From contig CAWBNH010000001.1 in assembly GCA_963790085.1 (NCBI GenBank), positions 124,001-188,000 on the forward strand: a DNA stretch of 64,000 bases, written 5' to 3'. Under the pieces are notes generated by a model. That model was given only the letters and a program-made list of their open reading frames with translations. It had not been told where the DNA came from and made no database searches. Of this stretch, positions 42,670 through 51,062 are shown piece after piece. The translations under genes were made by a program, and so were the position numbers. Source of the stretch: CAXMST01 sp963790085. GTDB lineage: Bacteria; Actinomycetota; Thermoleophilia; Solirubrobacterales; 70-9. Each line of letters opens with the position of its first letter. Within the stretch, counting starts at the first letter, position 1.

Positions 42670-44096
42670 GCATCCACGCGTGGGGGCATCCGGCCGAACG
42701 CCCGCCCGACCCAGACATCGAGCCGCCCGCCTCCTCCGGTGGACCCCGCCTGGGATTGACGCTCGCCGCTGCCTCGATCGGCATCTTCGCGGTGCAGCTT
42801 GATTTCTTCGCGCTCAATCTCGCGCTGCCGGACATGGCGAGCGAGCTCGACACCACGACAACCGATCTGCAGTGGGTAATCAGTGGATACATGCTCGCGC
42901 TTGCGGCATTTCTGATTCCCGGCGGACGGCTCGGCGACATCTTCGGCCGCAAGCGCATGATGATCGTCGGGCTGGCCATCTTCGGTCTCTCGTCGCTCGC
43001 CGGCGGACTCGCACCAAACGCCGGGTTCGTGATCGGATTCCGCATCGTGCAGGGCGTCGGGGCGGCAATTCTCTTTCCGCTGGCGATCGCGATCGTCACC
43101 GCCGCGTATCCGCCGGAGCGCACGATGCGCGCCATCGGCAATGCCTACGGGATCGGAGCCGTGGCGATGGCATTTGGACCGATGCTCGGCGGCGGCCTGA
43201 CCGAGTTGATCGACTGGCGCGTGGTGCTGCTGGTGAACGTCCCGCTCGTCGCTGTGGCGATCGCGATCGTGAGCATCGGCGTCACCGAGTCCCGGGATAC
43301 GACGGTGCCGCGCTCCGTGGACCTCCCGGGTCTCGCGGCAATCGTCGCCGCAATCTCCGCCGTGACCCTAGCCGTCGATCGGATCAACGAGGCTGACGCT
43401 GGCTTGACCGTGGGCCTCGGCCTGGCCGGCCTCTTGTTCCTGACTGCCTTCATCCTCCGCGAGCGGAGCGCGCGGTGGCCGCTCGTCCGCCTCGACCTGT
43501 TCCGGAACCTCCCATACGTGCTCGTCACCCTGATGGCCACTGTCGCGAACGTCGCCTTCGTGGTCGCCACGTTCTGCACGACGATCTACCTGCAGCAGGT
43601 AGAGGACTACAGCCCGTTGACGGCAGGAGTGATCTTCCTCAGCGCCTCGATCGCCGCCGGCGCCGCCGGGCCGGTCTCGGGCCGGCTCGGCGAGCGCTTC
43701 GACATCCCAAGGACGATCGCGTCAGCGACGGTGCTGGGATCCGTTGGTCTCTTCGTCGTCTCGCTGGGAGGTTCGCTCGCTCCCTACATGGCCGGACTCG
43801 CGCTCTTCGGGCTCGGCTACGGGATCGGCTGGGCGATGGCGAGCGTCGGCACGCAGACGGTGGTACCGCCTGAGCGCGCCGGCCAAGCCTCAGGTGTCAC
43901 CCTCGCCATCGTGATCGGCACCGCCGGACTCGGCGTGGCCGCCACCGGCGGGCTGATTGAGACGGGGGCGGGCGACTCGGGCCTGGGTGATGCAATCGAG
44001 GGGCTGCTCCTGGCAGTTGCGATCGGCAGTGCTGCGCTCGCCGCGCTGCTCGCGGTGGCGGCTGCGCGGGTGATCCCAGGTCCCGCCCGAGGCTGA
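42666..44096 (+). CDS. MFS transporter, DHA2 (14-TM drug:H+ antiporter) family
   Basis: 476 residues, 14 hydrophobic helices. Family motif A is GRLGDIFGRKRMMIVGLAIF (loop 2-3) and motif C-like text is GNAYGIGAVAMAFGPMLGGG. The N-terminal helix has DFFALNLALPDM. Exports drugs or other small molecules using the proton gradient. TTG start, coupled to the 12-codon leader by a TTGA overlap. Last cargo gene before the tRNA-fMet flank. Confidence 0.93.
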   Translation: MSIHAWGHPAERPPDPDIEPPASSGGPRLGLTLAAASIGIFAVQLDFFALNLALPDMASELDTTTTDLQWVISGYMLALAAFLIPGGRLGDIFGRKRMMIVGLAIFGLSSLAGGLAPNAGFVIGFRIVQGVGAAILFPLAIAIVTAAYPPERTMRAIGNAYGIGAVAMAFGPMLGGGLTELIDWRVVLLVNVPLVAVAIAIVSIGVTESRDTTVPRSVDLPGLAAIVAAISAVTLAVDRINEADAGLTVGLGLAGLLFLTAFILRERSARWPLVRLDLFRNLPYVLVTLMATVANVAFVVATFCTTIYLQQVEDYSPLTAGVIFLSASIAAGAAGPVSGRLGERFDIPRTIASATVLGSVGLFVVSLGGSLAPYMAGLALFGLGYGIGWAMASVGTQTVVPPERAGQASGVTLAIVIGTAGLGVAATGGLIETGAGDSGLGDAIEGLLLAVAIGSAALAALLAVAAARVIPGPARG

Positions 44097-44209
44097 AGGC
44101 CCTAGACCGGCCCGGTAAAGCCCAGCACCGCGTTCGCCGACGAAGCTGAACGGGCGGAGACGTCGCCGGCAAGACCGATGAGGATCTGGCGCCGGCGAAG
44201 ACGGCCGCG

Positions 44210-44368
44210 ATGATGCGCCACCACGACGTTGAGAAGCTCGAGACCGGCGAGCCGAGGTACCTTCACGAGGCGATCGAGGGTGCCGGGAACCTCAGCGTCT
44301 GCAAGTGGGCGGGCGAGCTCGCCGGAAAGCCCGCAGCATTCGGCGTCTCGTTCCAGACCGAGGACTGA
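44210..44368 (+). CDS. short possible gene or tail (52 aa)
   Basis: Reads MMRHHDVEKLETGEPRYLHE, then AIEGAGNLSVCKWAGELAGK and PAAFGVSFQTED. Composition and third-position GC look coding, and the frame is open from 44150. No start signal is strong and no family is recognised; it may be a fragment of a larger lost gene. Confidence 0.35.
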   Translation: MMRHHDVEKLETGEPRYLHEAIEGAGNLSVCKWAGELAGKPAAFGVSFQTED

Positions 44369-44436
44369 CCGCCTCGAAGCCCGCTTCGTCCGCGGGCTCC
44401 GCGAGGCGGTCGCCCAAGCCAGCCTTCCAGAACGCG

Positions 44437-44456
44437 AAAACCCTCCTGGCGGAGGG
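44437..44456 (-). terminator. Rho-independent terminator of tRNA-fMet
   Basis: On the minus strand CCCTCC-GCCA-GGAGGG-TTTT, starting 24 nt past the tRNA 3' end. The same hairpin is duplicated at 36407-36422 without the T-run. Confidence 0.75.
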
Positions 44457-44479
44457 CTCGAGCGTGGTAACGACAAACA

Positions 44480-44553
44480 TAGCGGGGGCGGGATTTGAAC
44501 CCGCGACCTCCGGGTTATGAGCCCGGCGAGCTACCTGACTGCTCCACCCCGCG
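44480..44553 (-). tRNA. initiator tRNA-fMet (CAT)
   Basis: 74 nt, no encoded CCA. Acceptor CGCGGGG/CCCCGCT leaves a C1-U72 mismatch, and the anticodon stem CCGGG-CTCATAA-CCCGG has the three G-C pairs of initiators. T-arm GCGGG-TTCAAAT-CCCGC. The sequence following its 3' end is duplicated at 36.4 kb. Confidence 0.93.
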
Positions 44554-44648
44554 GCGGAAAGGACAAGATAGCAGCGGCTCGCGCCCGGGCGGCCGGGAGC
44601 TCGGGTCGGTGCAGGTTCGCTCGCGGCGCAGCCGCGGGCGGCTCGGGC

Positions 44649-44861
44649 CTACTCGCCCTCGTACTTGAACGAGATCCCGAGGCGGACGCGGAAGCCGGTG
44701 ATCTGGCCGTCCTCGATCGTCACGTCCTCGCGGACCACCTCCGCGACCCTCAGGTCCCGAATCGACTTGCCGGCGGTCTCGACCGCGGTCTTCGCCGCGT
44801 CCTCCCATGACTCGCTGCTGACCCCGATCACCTCGGTGACCCGGTAAACGCTGTTCGCCAT
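44649..44861 (-). CDS. dodecin family flavin-binding protein
   Basis: 70 residues: MANSVYRVTEVIGVSSESWE, DAAKTAVETAGKSIRDLRVA, then QITGFRVRLGISFKYEGE. The SxxSWEDAAK and F-R-V-x-L-x-x-x-F-K patterns are diagnostic. Forms a 12-mer that stores flavins. Strong GGAGGAG before the ATG. Confidence 0.95.
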   Translation of the reverse strand: MANSVYRVTEVIGVSSESWEDAAKTAVETAGKSIRDLRVAEVVREDVTIEDGQITGFRVRLGISFKYEGE

Positions 44862-44944
44862 CTCTCCTCCTGTCGTCGCGTGGGCTGTGGGGGCACCCTT
44901 TCACGATCGCGGCCGGCCCGCAACCCAGCGCGCGGCGCCGGCCC

Positions 44945-45727
44945 TCAGGCGGGCGCCAGCAGGGCGGGCAGATCGGCGATCGAGTCGACGGTCGCGGTCG
45001 GCTCGATCCCGCTCTCGGCGACGAACTCGGCCCGGTACTTGCCGGTGCGAACGAGGACCGCCCGCAACCCGGCCTCGAGCGCGCCGCCGATGTCGCTCTC
45101 GACGTCGTCGCCGACCATCGCCGCCTCGGCCGCGCTCACGCCGAGCGAGTCGAGGACGATCTCGAAGAACGCGGCCGCCGGCTTGCCGACCACGACCGCC
45201 TCGCGACCGCTCGCGTACTCGACCGCGGCGACGAACGGGCCGGCGTCGAGCGAGAGGCCGTCCTCGGTCAGCCAGAAGCGGTTCTTCTGGAGGGCGATCA
45301 GCTCGGCTCCCCCGAAGACCATGCGAAACGCGTGATTGAGGATCTCGAAGCCGAAGGCCGAGCCGAGATCGCCCATGATCACGGCGTCGGGGTCGGCATC
45401 GACCTCCTCGAGGCCCGCGAAGTCCTCCTTGACCGCGGCGTCCATGATCAGCGCCACCCGCCGGTGACCGCGCTCCTCGCAGCGGCGCCGGGCGAGGGCG
45501 GCCGGGGTGACCAGCTCCTCCGGCTCGAGCTCGAAGCCGAGCCCGGCGAGCTTCTCCAGCGTGGCGCCCCGTGAGCGGGCGGTCGTGTTGGTGACGAAGC
45601 GAAGCCCGAGGCCGAGGGCACGCAGCTCGGCGACGGCCTCGCGGGCCCCGGGCAGCGGCCGCTCCTCGACGTAGAGGACGCCGTCGAGGTCGACCAGCAG
45701 GGCACGCAGGCCGTCGAGTCGCTTCAT
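44945..45727 (-). CDS. HAD-IIA family hydrolase (LHPP/HDHD2-like phosphatase)
   Basis: 260 residues from MKRLDGLRALLVDLDGVLYV. HAD motif 1 is LVDLDGVLY, motif 2 FVTNTTARS, motif 3 VVGKPAAAFF and motif 4 MVGDDVESDIGGA, with the C2-type cap between 2 and 3. A small-molecule phosphatase; substrate unknown. The longer upstream frame is not protein-like. Confidence 0.92.
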   Translation of the reverse strand: MKRLDGLRALLVDLDGVLYVEERPLPGAREAVAELRALGLGLRFVTNTTARSRGATLEKLAGLGFELEPEELVTPAALARRRCEERGHRRVALIMDAAVKEDFAGLEEVDADPDAVIMGDLGSAFGFEILNHAFRMVFGGAELIALQKNRFWLTEDGLSLDAGPFVAAVEYASGREAVVVGKPAAAFFEIVLDSLGVSAAEAAMVGDDVESDIGGALEAGLRAVLVRTGKYRAEFVAESGIEPTATVDSIADLPALLAPA

Positions 45728-45803
45728 GCCGCAATGCTCCCACGGCAGCCCGACCCGGGGGCCAGTCGCCGCCGACGGCATCCGCATCTAGGATCCCCGG
45801 GTC

Positions 45804-46742
45804 TTGCGGGTGGCGGTGATCGACATCGGAACGAACTCGACCCGGCTACTGGTGGCCGACGTCGCCGCCGACGGCTCGGGCCTGCGCGAGCTCGTCCGCG
45901 ACTCGCGGGTGACCCGGCTCGGGCGCGGCGTCGATACCTCGGGCCAGCTCTCCGGGGAGGCGATCGAGGACGTCTGCGCGGCGATCTCCGACTACCTCGG
46001 GCTCGCCGCCGAGCACGACCCCGGGAGGACGATCGCGCTGGCCACCTCGGCGGTACGCGACGCGAGCAACGGCGATGCCTTCCTCGCCGAGCTGCGCGAG
46101 CGCTTCGCGCTCAGCGCCAGCGTGATCGACGGCCTCGAGGAGGCCCGGCTGACCTTCGCAGGCGCAACCTGCGGCCGCCCCGGCGGCGAGCGCACCCTGG
46201 TCTGCGACATCGGCGGCGGCTCGACCGAGCTGATCGTCGGCGACGAGGCCGGGCCCGAGTTCCACGAGTCGCTGCAACTCGGGGTCGTCCGCCACAGCGA
46301 GCGCTTCCTGGCCGGCGACCCGCCGGGATCCGGGGAGCTCGAGGCGCTGGCCGACTCGGCCCGCTCCGAGCTCGCTGCCTGCCGCGCCCGGCTCGAAGGG
46401 CCCTCGCCGACGCACGGGATCGCGGTGGCGGGGACGGCAACCTCGCTGGCGGCGATCGAGCTCGACCTCGTGCCCTACGACGCGAGCTCGGTCGAGGGCC
46501 ACGTGCTCGGGATCGAGCCGCTGCAGCGGCAGCTGGCGCGGCTCGCGTCGATGCCGCTCGCCGAGCGACGAAGGGTCCGTGGCCTGCAGCCCGACCGCGC
46601 ACCGACGATCGTCAGCGGCGTCGTGATCCTGATCTCGATGATGCGCGTCTTCGGCTTCGACCGGGTCGAGGTCTCCGAGCAGGACATCCTCTGGGGGGCG
46701 GCGCTGGCGGCGGGCGCGGCGGCCGACCCTCCGCCCGGGTGA
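45804..46742 (+). CDS. ppx: Ppx/GppA exopolyphosphatase family protein
   Basis: 312 residues. The actin-like phosphate-1 motif is AVIDIGTNSTRLLVADV, followed by ALATSAVRDASN and phosphate-2 CDIGGGSTELIVG. Hydrolyses polyphosphate ends or pppGpp. Only the N-terminal ~300-residue ASKHA domain is present, as in the short actinobacterial Ppx proteins. TAGGAT lies 9 nt before the TTG start. Followed at 35 nt by crcB. Confidence 0.93.
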   Translation: MRVAVIDIGTNSTRLLVADVAADGSGLRELVRDSRVTRLGRGVDTSGQLSGEAIEDVCAAISDYLGLAAEHDPGRTIALATSAVRDASNGDAFLAELRERFALSASVIDGLEEARLTFAGATCGRPGGERTLVCDIGGGSTELIVGDEAGPEFHESLQLGVVRHSERFLAGDPPGSGELEALADSARSELAACRARLEGPSPTHGIAVAGTATSLAAIELDLVPYDASSVEGHVLGIEPLQRQLARLASMPLAERRRVRGLQPDRAPTIVSGVVILISMMRVFGFDRVEVSEQDILWGAALAAGAAADPPPG

Positions 46743-46777
46743 GCGAGGGCCGCTCGCGCCGACGCTACGATCCGCGC

Positions 46778-47152
46778 GTGTCGAGGTACCTGATGATCGC
46801 CGGCTTCGGGGCGGCCGGGGCGGCGTCCCGCTACGCGCTGGACAGCTGGCTCTCGGGCGCGACCGGCGGCCAGTTCCCGTGGGGAACGCTGACCGTCAAC
46901 GTCGTCGGCGCCTTCCTGCTCGGCGTGCTGGTGGCGGTCACGACCGAGCGCCTGGTGCTCGACCAGAACTGGAGGATCGGGCTCGGGATCGGCTTCCTCG
47001 GCTCGTTCACCACCTTCTCGACCTTCGCCTACGAGAGCGTCAGGCTGGCCGAGGACTCGGCCTGGCTGCTGACCGCGGCGAACGTCTTCGGCATGGTCGC
47101 GCTCGGTCTGACGGCGGCGCTCGCCGGCCTCGCGCTCGGCAGGACGATATGA
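46778..47152 (+). CDS. crcB: fluoride channel CrcB/Fluc
   Basis: 124 residues, four helices. Hallmarks: GFGAAGAASRYALDSW, GTLTVNVVGAFLLG (conserved Asn) and GFLGSFTTFSTFAYES (the Phe/Thr fluoride track). Exports fluoride passively as a dual-topology dimer. TACGAT lies 6 nt before the GTG. No fluoride riboswitch is recognised; the leaderless start leaves no room for one. Its TGA overlaps the ATG of the DUF190 gene. Confidence 0.95.
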   Translation: MSRYLMIAGFGAAGAASRYALDSWLSGATGGQFPWGTLTVNVVGAFLLGVLVAVTTERLVLDQNWRIGLGIGFLGSFTTFSTFAYESVRLAEDSAWLLTAANVFGMVALGLTAALAGLALGRTI

Positions 47153-47505
47153 AGATCGAGGGCGAGGGCAAGCTGCTGCGGGTCTTCATCGGCGAGTCCG
47201 ACAAGCACGGCTCGAAGCCGCTCTATCAGGCGATCGTCGAGATGCTTCGCGAGCGCGGGCTCGCGGGGGCGACGGTGCTGCGCGGAGTCGAGGGCTTCGG
47301 CGCCCACTCGCGGATCCACACCCATCGCATCCTGCAGCTCTCCGAGGACCTGCCGATGGTGATCGAGTGCGTCGACTCGGCCGAGCGGATCGATTCGGTC
47401 CTGCCCGCCCTCGACGAGCTGGTCGACGACGGCCTCGTCACTTTGGAGCGGGTCGAGGTGATCACCTACCGGCCCGGATCGGCGCCGGCCGAGGCGGACG
47501 ACTAG
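47149..47505 (+). CDS. DUF190 domain protein (CrcB-associated)
   Basis: 118 residues: KLLRVFIGESDKHGSKPLYQ, AGATVLRGVEGFGAHSRIHT, then VEVITYRPG. A PII-like fold commonly encoded with crcB, so a role in fluoride response is inferred. ATGA overlap with crcB; its stop overlaps the stop of convergent pdxH. Confidence 0.93.
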   Translation: MKIEGEGKLLRVFIGESDKHGSKPLYQAIVEMLRERGLAGATVLRGVEGFGAHSRIHTHRILQLSEDLPMVIECVDSAERIDSVLPALDELVDDGLVTLERVEVITYRPGSAPAEADD

Positions 47506-48119
47506 GGCGCGAGCCGCTCGAGCCGCCAGCCGTCCGCCTCGCGGCTGTAGCGGAAGCGATCGTGCAGGCGGCCGACCTGGCCCTGCCAGAACTCGATCTC
47601 GTCGGGGACGACCAGGTAACCACCCCAGTGCTCCGGCCGCGCGACCGGGTCGGCGCCGAAGCGCTCGCGGGCCCGCTCGAGCCGCTCGTCGAGCACCGCC
47701 CGGTCGGCGATCGGCTCGCTCTGCGGGCTCGCCCAGGCGCCGAGCTGCGACTCCGGCGGACGGGTCGCGAAGTAGGCGTCCGACTCCCCGGCGTCGAGCG
47801 GCTCGACCGCGCCGCGGACCCGGACCTGGCGGTCGAGCTCGCGCCAGTAGAGGATCAGCGCCGCGCGCGGGCGCTGCTCGAGCTGCCGGCCCTTGGTCGA
47901 GTCGCTGTTGGTGAAGAAGCGAAAGCCGCGCTGATCGACGCCCTTGAGCAGGACCATGCGGGCATCGGGGTCGCCGGCGGCGTCCGCGGTGGCCAGGGTC
48001 ATCGACTCGTGCAACGGGACCTCGCGCTCGGCGACCGCGAACCAGGCCCGGAACTGGGCGATCGGGTCGGGGGCGAGATCCTCGCGTCGAAGCGAGGGCA
48101 TGTCCGGTCGGCGCGGCAC
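47502..48119 (-). CDS. pdxH: pyridoxamine 5'-phosphate oxidase
   Basis: 205 residues. It has the FMN/PLP-binding texts RMVLLKGVDQRGFRFFTNSD, SQLGAWASPQSEPI, WGGYLVVPDEIEFWQG and the end RLHDRFRYSREADGWRLERL. Oxidises pyridoxamine/pyridoxine 5'-phosphate to PLP with O2. GAGGAT lies 6 nt before GTG 48119; ATG 48101 is the other likely start. The frame is open to 48206. Confidence 0.93.
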   Translation of the reverse strand: MPRRPDMPSLRREDLAPDPIAQFRAWFAVAEREVPLHESMTLATADAAGDPDARMVLLKGVDQRGFRFFTNSDSTKGRQLEQRPRAALILYWRELDRQVRVRGAVEPLDAGESDAYFATRPPESQLGAWASPQSEPIADRAVLDERLERARERFGADPVARPEHWGGYLVVPDEIEFWQGQVGRLHDRFRYSREADGWRLERLAP

Positions 48120-48180
48120 CGGGCGATCCTCGCAGACCGCCCGGCCCACCCGAATCCCGGGGCGGAGATAGGCTGCCCGC

Positions 48181-48633
48181 ATGGGAACGCTGGAGGCAAG
48201 CCACACGGTTGAGATCGAGGCGCCGCTGGAGCGGGTCTACGAGGTCGCGGCCGACGTCGCGAACTGCGACAAGTGGACGCCGTCGGTGCTCGAGGTCGAG
48301 GTGATCGAGAAGCATCCCGACGGCAGCGCGAAGCTGGTCGAGATGGAGAACGACGCCCTGGTCAAGAAGACGAGGACGATCCTCAGCTACGAGTACGACG
48401 GGCCCGGACAGATCTCCTGGGTCCAGGAGAAGGGCGATCCGAAGTGGCTGACCGGCACCTGGCAGCTGACCGCGATCGACGACGCTCGGACCCGTGCCGT
48501 CTACACGCTGAGGACCGATCCCGGCCGAGTCCTCGGCCTGCTGCTTCGCGGCCCCGTCGAGGGCAAGGTCAAGGAGTTCCTCAGCAAGGGCGCCGCCGAG
48601 GGGCTGAAGGAGTACGCCGAGGCGAACGGCTGA
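48181..48633 (+). CDS. SRPBCC-family (START/Bet v1-like) protein
   Basis: 150 residues: THTVEIEAPLERVYEVAADV-like opening (ASHTVEIEAPLERVYEVAAD), W-T-P-S-V, then a C-terminal helix GPVEGKVKEFLSKGAAEGLK. A hydrophobic-ligand pocket fold. TAGGCT lies 6 nt before the ATG. It overlaps nothing but starts 62 nt from the divergent pdxH start. Confidence 0.9.
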   Translation: MGTLEASHTVEIEAPLERVYEVAADVANCDKWTPSVLEVEVIEKHPDGSAKLVEMENDALVKKTRTILSYEYDGPGQISWVQEKGDPKWLTGTWQLTAIDDARTRAVYTLRTDPGRVLGLLLRGPVEGKVKEFLSKGAAEGLKEYAEANG

Positions 48634-48666
48634 GCGCGCCCGCGGGGCGGCCACCGACGAGAGCGG

Positions 48667-50163
48667 ATGATGAGTGCCACGCTGCCCGCCACCGAGCCGC
48701 TGATCGTCGGCGCCGCGCAGCTCTCCGATCACGGCGATCCGACCCCCGAGGCGATGCTCGCGGCCGTCGCCCGCGGCGCGCTCGCCGACAGCGGCGAGCC
48801 CAAGGCGATGCTCGCCGCGCTCGACTCGATCGGGGCGGTCGAGTCGGTCTCGTGGCCGATCGGTGATCCGGCGCGAGAGATCGCGACGGCGATCGGCGCC
48901 GAGCCGCTGGAGACGGTGCTCGCGGTCACCGGCGGGACCGCGCCGATCGAGCTGCTCGCCGACAGCTGTAGGCGGATCAGCGCCGGCGAGCGCCGTGCCG
49001 TGCTGATCGCCGGCGTCGAGTGCGTCGACGTGCTGATGCGGGCGATCAAGGAGGACCGTGATCCGGGCTTCCCCCAGCAGGCTCCCGGTACCGGCCCGAG
49101 CCGCGCCGTCGGCGAGGCCAAGGAGACCACCCACCCGGTCGAGCGAGACGCAGGGCTGATCGCACCGGTCGCCTACTACCCGCTGTTCGAGTCGGCGCTG
49201 CGAGCGAGCGCCGGCCGCAGCCCCGCCGAGCATCAGCGATACCTGGGCGAGCTCTGGGCGGGCTTCGCGGCGGTCGCCGCCGAGAACCCCGCGGCCTGGA
49301 GCCGCGAGGCGCCGTCGGCGGCGGAGATCGCGACCGCATCCGCCGCCAACCGGCAGGTCTCGATCCCCTACACGAAGCTGATGAACGCCAACATCCAGAC
49401 CAACCAGGCCGCGGCACTGCTGCTCTGCTCCCGCGAGCTCGCCGACGAGGCCGGGATCGAGCCCGGCCGGCGGGTGGCGGTCCGGAGCACCGCCACCGCC
49501 TCCGACCACCCATTCGCGAGCAGCCGGGCGCGGCTCGACCGCTCGCCGGCACTCGCCGCCTGCGCCCGCGACGCGCTCGCCCATGCGGGCCTTGAGATCG
49601 GCGAGATCCCGCACCTCGACATCTACTCGTGCTTCCCCTCGGCGGTCGAGGTGGCCGCGGCGGAGCTCGGCCTCGATCCGCTCGGCTCCGAGCCCCCGCT
49701 GACCGTCACCGGCGGCCTCAGCTTCGCCGGCGGACCGGGCAGCAACTACGTCACCCATTCACTGGCCGCGCTGAGCGGCAGGCTGCGGGCCGAGGGCGGC
49801 CACGGGCTCGCGACCGGGGTCGGCTGGTATCTGACCAAGCACGGGGTCGTGCTGCTCACCGCCGACCGCGAGGAGGCCGGGCCCGGCTACGCGCACTTCA
49901 GCCCGCAGCGCGAGATCGACGCCGGCCCCGAGCGACGGATCGTGCCGCCGCCGGAGTCGGGCTCGGCCGAGATCGCGGCCTACACGGCGATCTACTCGCG
50001 CGAGGGCGAGCCGGAGATCGGGATCGCGACGTTCGAGCCGGGGCCGAACGAGCGCACCGTCGCGCGGGCGGACGATGCGGGGACGCTCGCCCAGCTCGCC
50101 GCCTCCGATGCGCTCGGGCGCCGCGCCCGCTTCAGCGGCGGCGGCCGCTTCGAGCTGAGCTGA
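48667..50163 (+). CDS. thiolase-like acetyl-CoA acetyltransferase family protein
   Basis: 498 residues of thiolase fold. The usual nucleophile region reads VTGGTAPIELLADSCRRI with no Cys-x-S-G, so the acyl-enzyme Cys of classic thiolases is missing, as in the SCP2-thiolase-like group. The late motifs VTGGLSFAGGPGSNYVTHSL and GVGWYLTKHGV keep the His. An ~80-residue C-terminal OB-like domain follows. Probably acts on acyl-CoA or steroid-type substrates; activity uncertain. Confidence 0.85.
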   Translation: MMSATLPATEPLIVGAAQLSDHGDPTPEAMLAAVARGALADSGEPKAMLAALDSIGAVESVSWPIGDPAREIATAIGAEPLETVLAVTGGTAPIELLADSCRRISAGERRAVLIAGVECVDVLMRAIKEDRDPGFPQQAPGTGPSRAVGEAKETTHPVERDAGLIAPVAYYPLFESALRASAGRSPAEHQRYLGELWAGFAAVAAENPAAWSREAPSAAEIATASAANRQVSIPYTKLMNANIQTNQAAALLLCSRELADEAGIEPGRRVAVRSTATASDHPFASSRARLDRSPALAACARDALAHAGLEIGEIPHLDIYSCFPSAVEVAAAELGLDPLGSEPPLTVTGGLSFAGGPGSNYVTHSLAALSGRLRAEGGHGLATGVGWYLTKHGVVLLTADREEAGPGYAHFSPQREIDAGPERRIVPPPESGSAEIAAYTAIYSREGEPEIGIATFEPGPNERTVARADDAGTLAQLAASDALGRRARFSGGGRFELS

Positions 50164-50199
50164 GGCCCGGCACACCGACCCGGGCCCGGCGGCTCGCGC

Positions 50200-51045
50200 T
50201 CAGCGCTCCTCGCGCCCGCGCAGCTCAGCCTCGACGATCGACTCCCGGACCACGCGCTTGCGGGCGAGCGCCTCGTCGAGCCCAGGGTTGACGAGCCCGC
50301 GGAGCCGCGAGTAGGCGCCCCAGCGCCGCGGCCGCACGGTCCGCGCCGCTCGTCGCTCGACCGCGCCGGCGAGCACCTCGCCCGCCTCGGCGGGGGTGAT
50401 CCGCTTGCGGAACGGCCGCGGCGCGAGACGCTCGAGCCGCCTGGCGATCGGGTCCTCCTGGGCACCCTGGACCATCGCCGTGTTGACGAAGCCGAAGTAG
50501 CCGACGCCGGCCGAGGCGCCGTGCGGGGCGAGCTCGACCCGCAGCGCCCTGCCGAGCTGCTCGACCGCCGCCTTGCTCATCGCGTAGCTCGACTGCAGGG
50601 CGCCGTTGAGGAACGCGTAGACGGAGGCGATCACGAGCACGTGCCCGCGCTGCTCGATCACGTGCGGCAGGGCCTGGCGCACCGTGTGGACGACGCCGTT
50701 GAGGTTGACCGCGAGGACGCCGTCGAAGGCCTTCGGGTCGACGACCGACACCGGGCGCACCGGCTGGGCGATACCGGCGTTGGCGACGACGATGTCGAGC
50801 CGGCCGAACTCGGTCAGCGTCGCCTCGACCGCCAGCCGGACGGCCGCCTCGTCGGTGACGTCGGCCGCGAGCGGGAAGGCGCGCTCGCCGATCGAGCGCG
50901 CCGCCTCGCCGACCTCGCCGCTGTCGAGGTCGACCAGCGCGACCGAGGCGCCACGGGCGTGCAGCGCCCGGGCCGTCTCGAGCCCGATCCCCCGAGCCGC
51001 GCCGGTGACCAGCGCCGCTCTGCCGCTGACGTCGAGCTCTGCCAT
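50200..51045 (-). CDS. short-chain dehydrogenase/reductase
   Basis: 281 residues. NAD(P) motif ALVTGAARGIGLETARAL, NNAG equivalent VANAGIAQP, catalytic Ser in VIASVYAF and Tyr/Lys in SSYAMSKAAVEQ. Asp after beta-2 (LVDLDSG) suggests NAD(H). TAGGGT lies 7 nt before the ATG. C-terminal extension of ~60 residues is Arg-rich. Confidence 0.92.
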   Translation of the reverse strand: MAELDVSGRAALVTGAARGIGLETARALHARGASVALVDLDSGEVGEAARSIGERAFPLAADVTDEAAVRLAVEATLTEFGRLDIVVANAGIAQPVRPVSVVDPKAFDGVLAVNLNGVVHTVRQALPHVIEQRGHVLVIASVYAFLNGALQSSYAMSKAAVEQLGRALRVELAPHGASAGVGYFGFVNTAMVQGAQEDPIARRLERLAPRPFRKRITPAEAGEVLAGAVERRAARTVRPRRWGAYSRLRGLVNPGLDEALARKRVVRESIVEAELRGREER

Positions 51046-51062
51046 GGCGCGGACCCTAGCCC

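Noticed and set aside
36407..44500. CRISPR array from the repeated 50-90-bp elements
   Set aside because: Copies are 0.8-2 kb apart with genes between, vary in length and have no uniform spacers or cas genes.
44305..44520. A protein ending AGAGFEPATSGL read through the tRNA
   Set aside because: This is the well-known spurious translation of a tRNA 3' end; it helps align the att-like sites but is not a gene.
46742..46777. Fluoride riboswitch before crcB
   Set aside because: Only 35 nt separate ppx and crcB and a -10 box sits 6 nt from the GTG, leaving no room for the aptamer.
45734..47152. One long plus-strand frame covering the exopolyphosphatase region
   Set aside because: Only its last 375 bases encode a protein (CrcB from GTG 46778); the rest is an Arg/Pro-rich shadow of ppx.
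47029..49758. A 909-codon minus-strand open frame
   Set aside because: High-GC shadow of several plus-strand genes and of pdxH; text is Arg/Gly/Pro-rich with no family.
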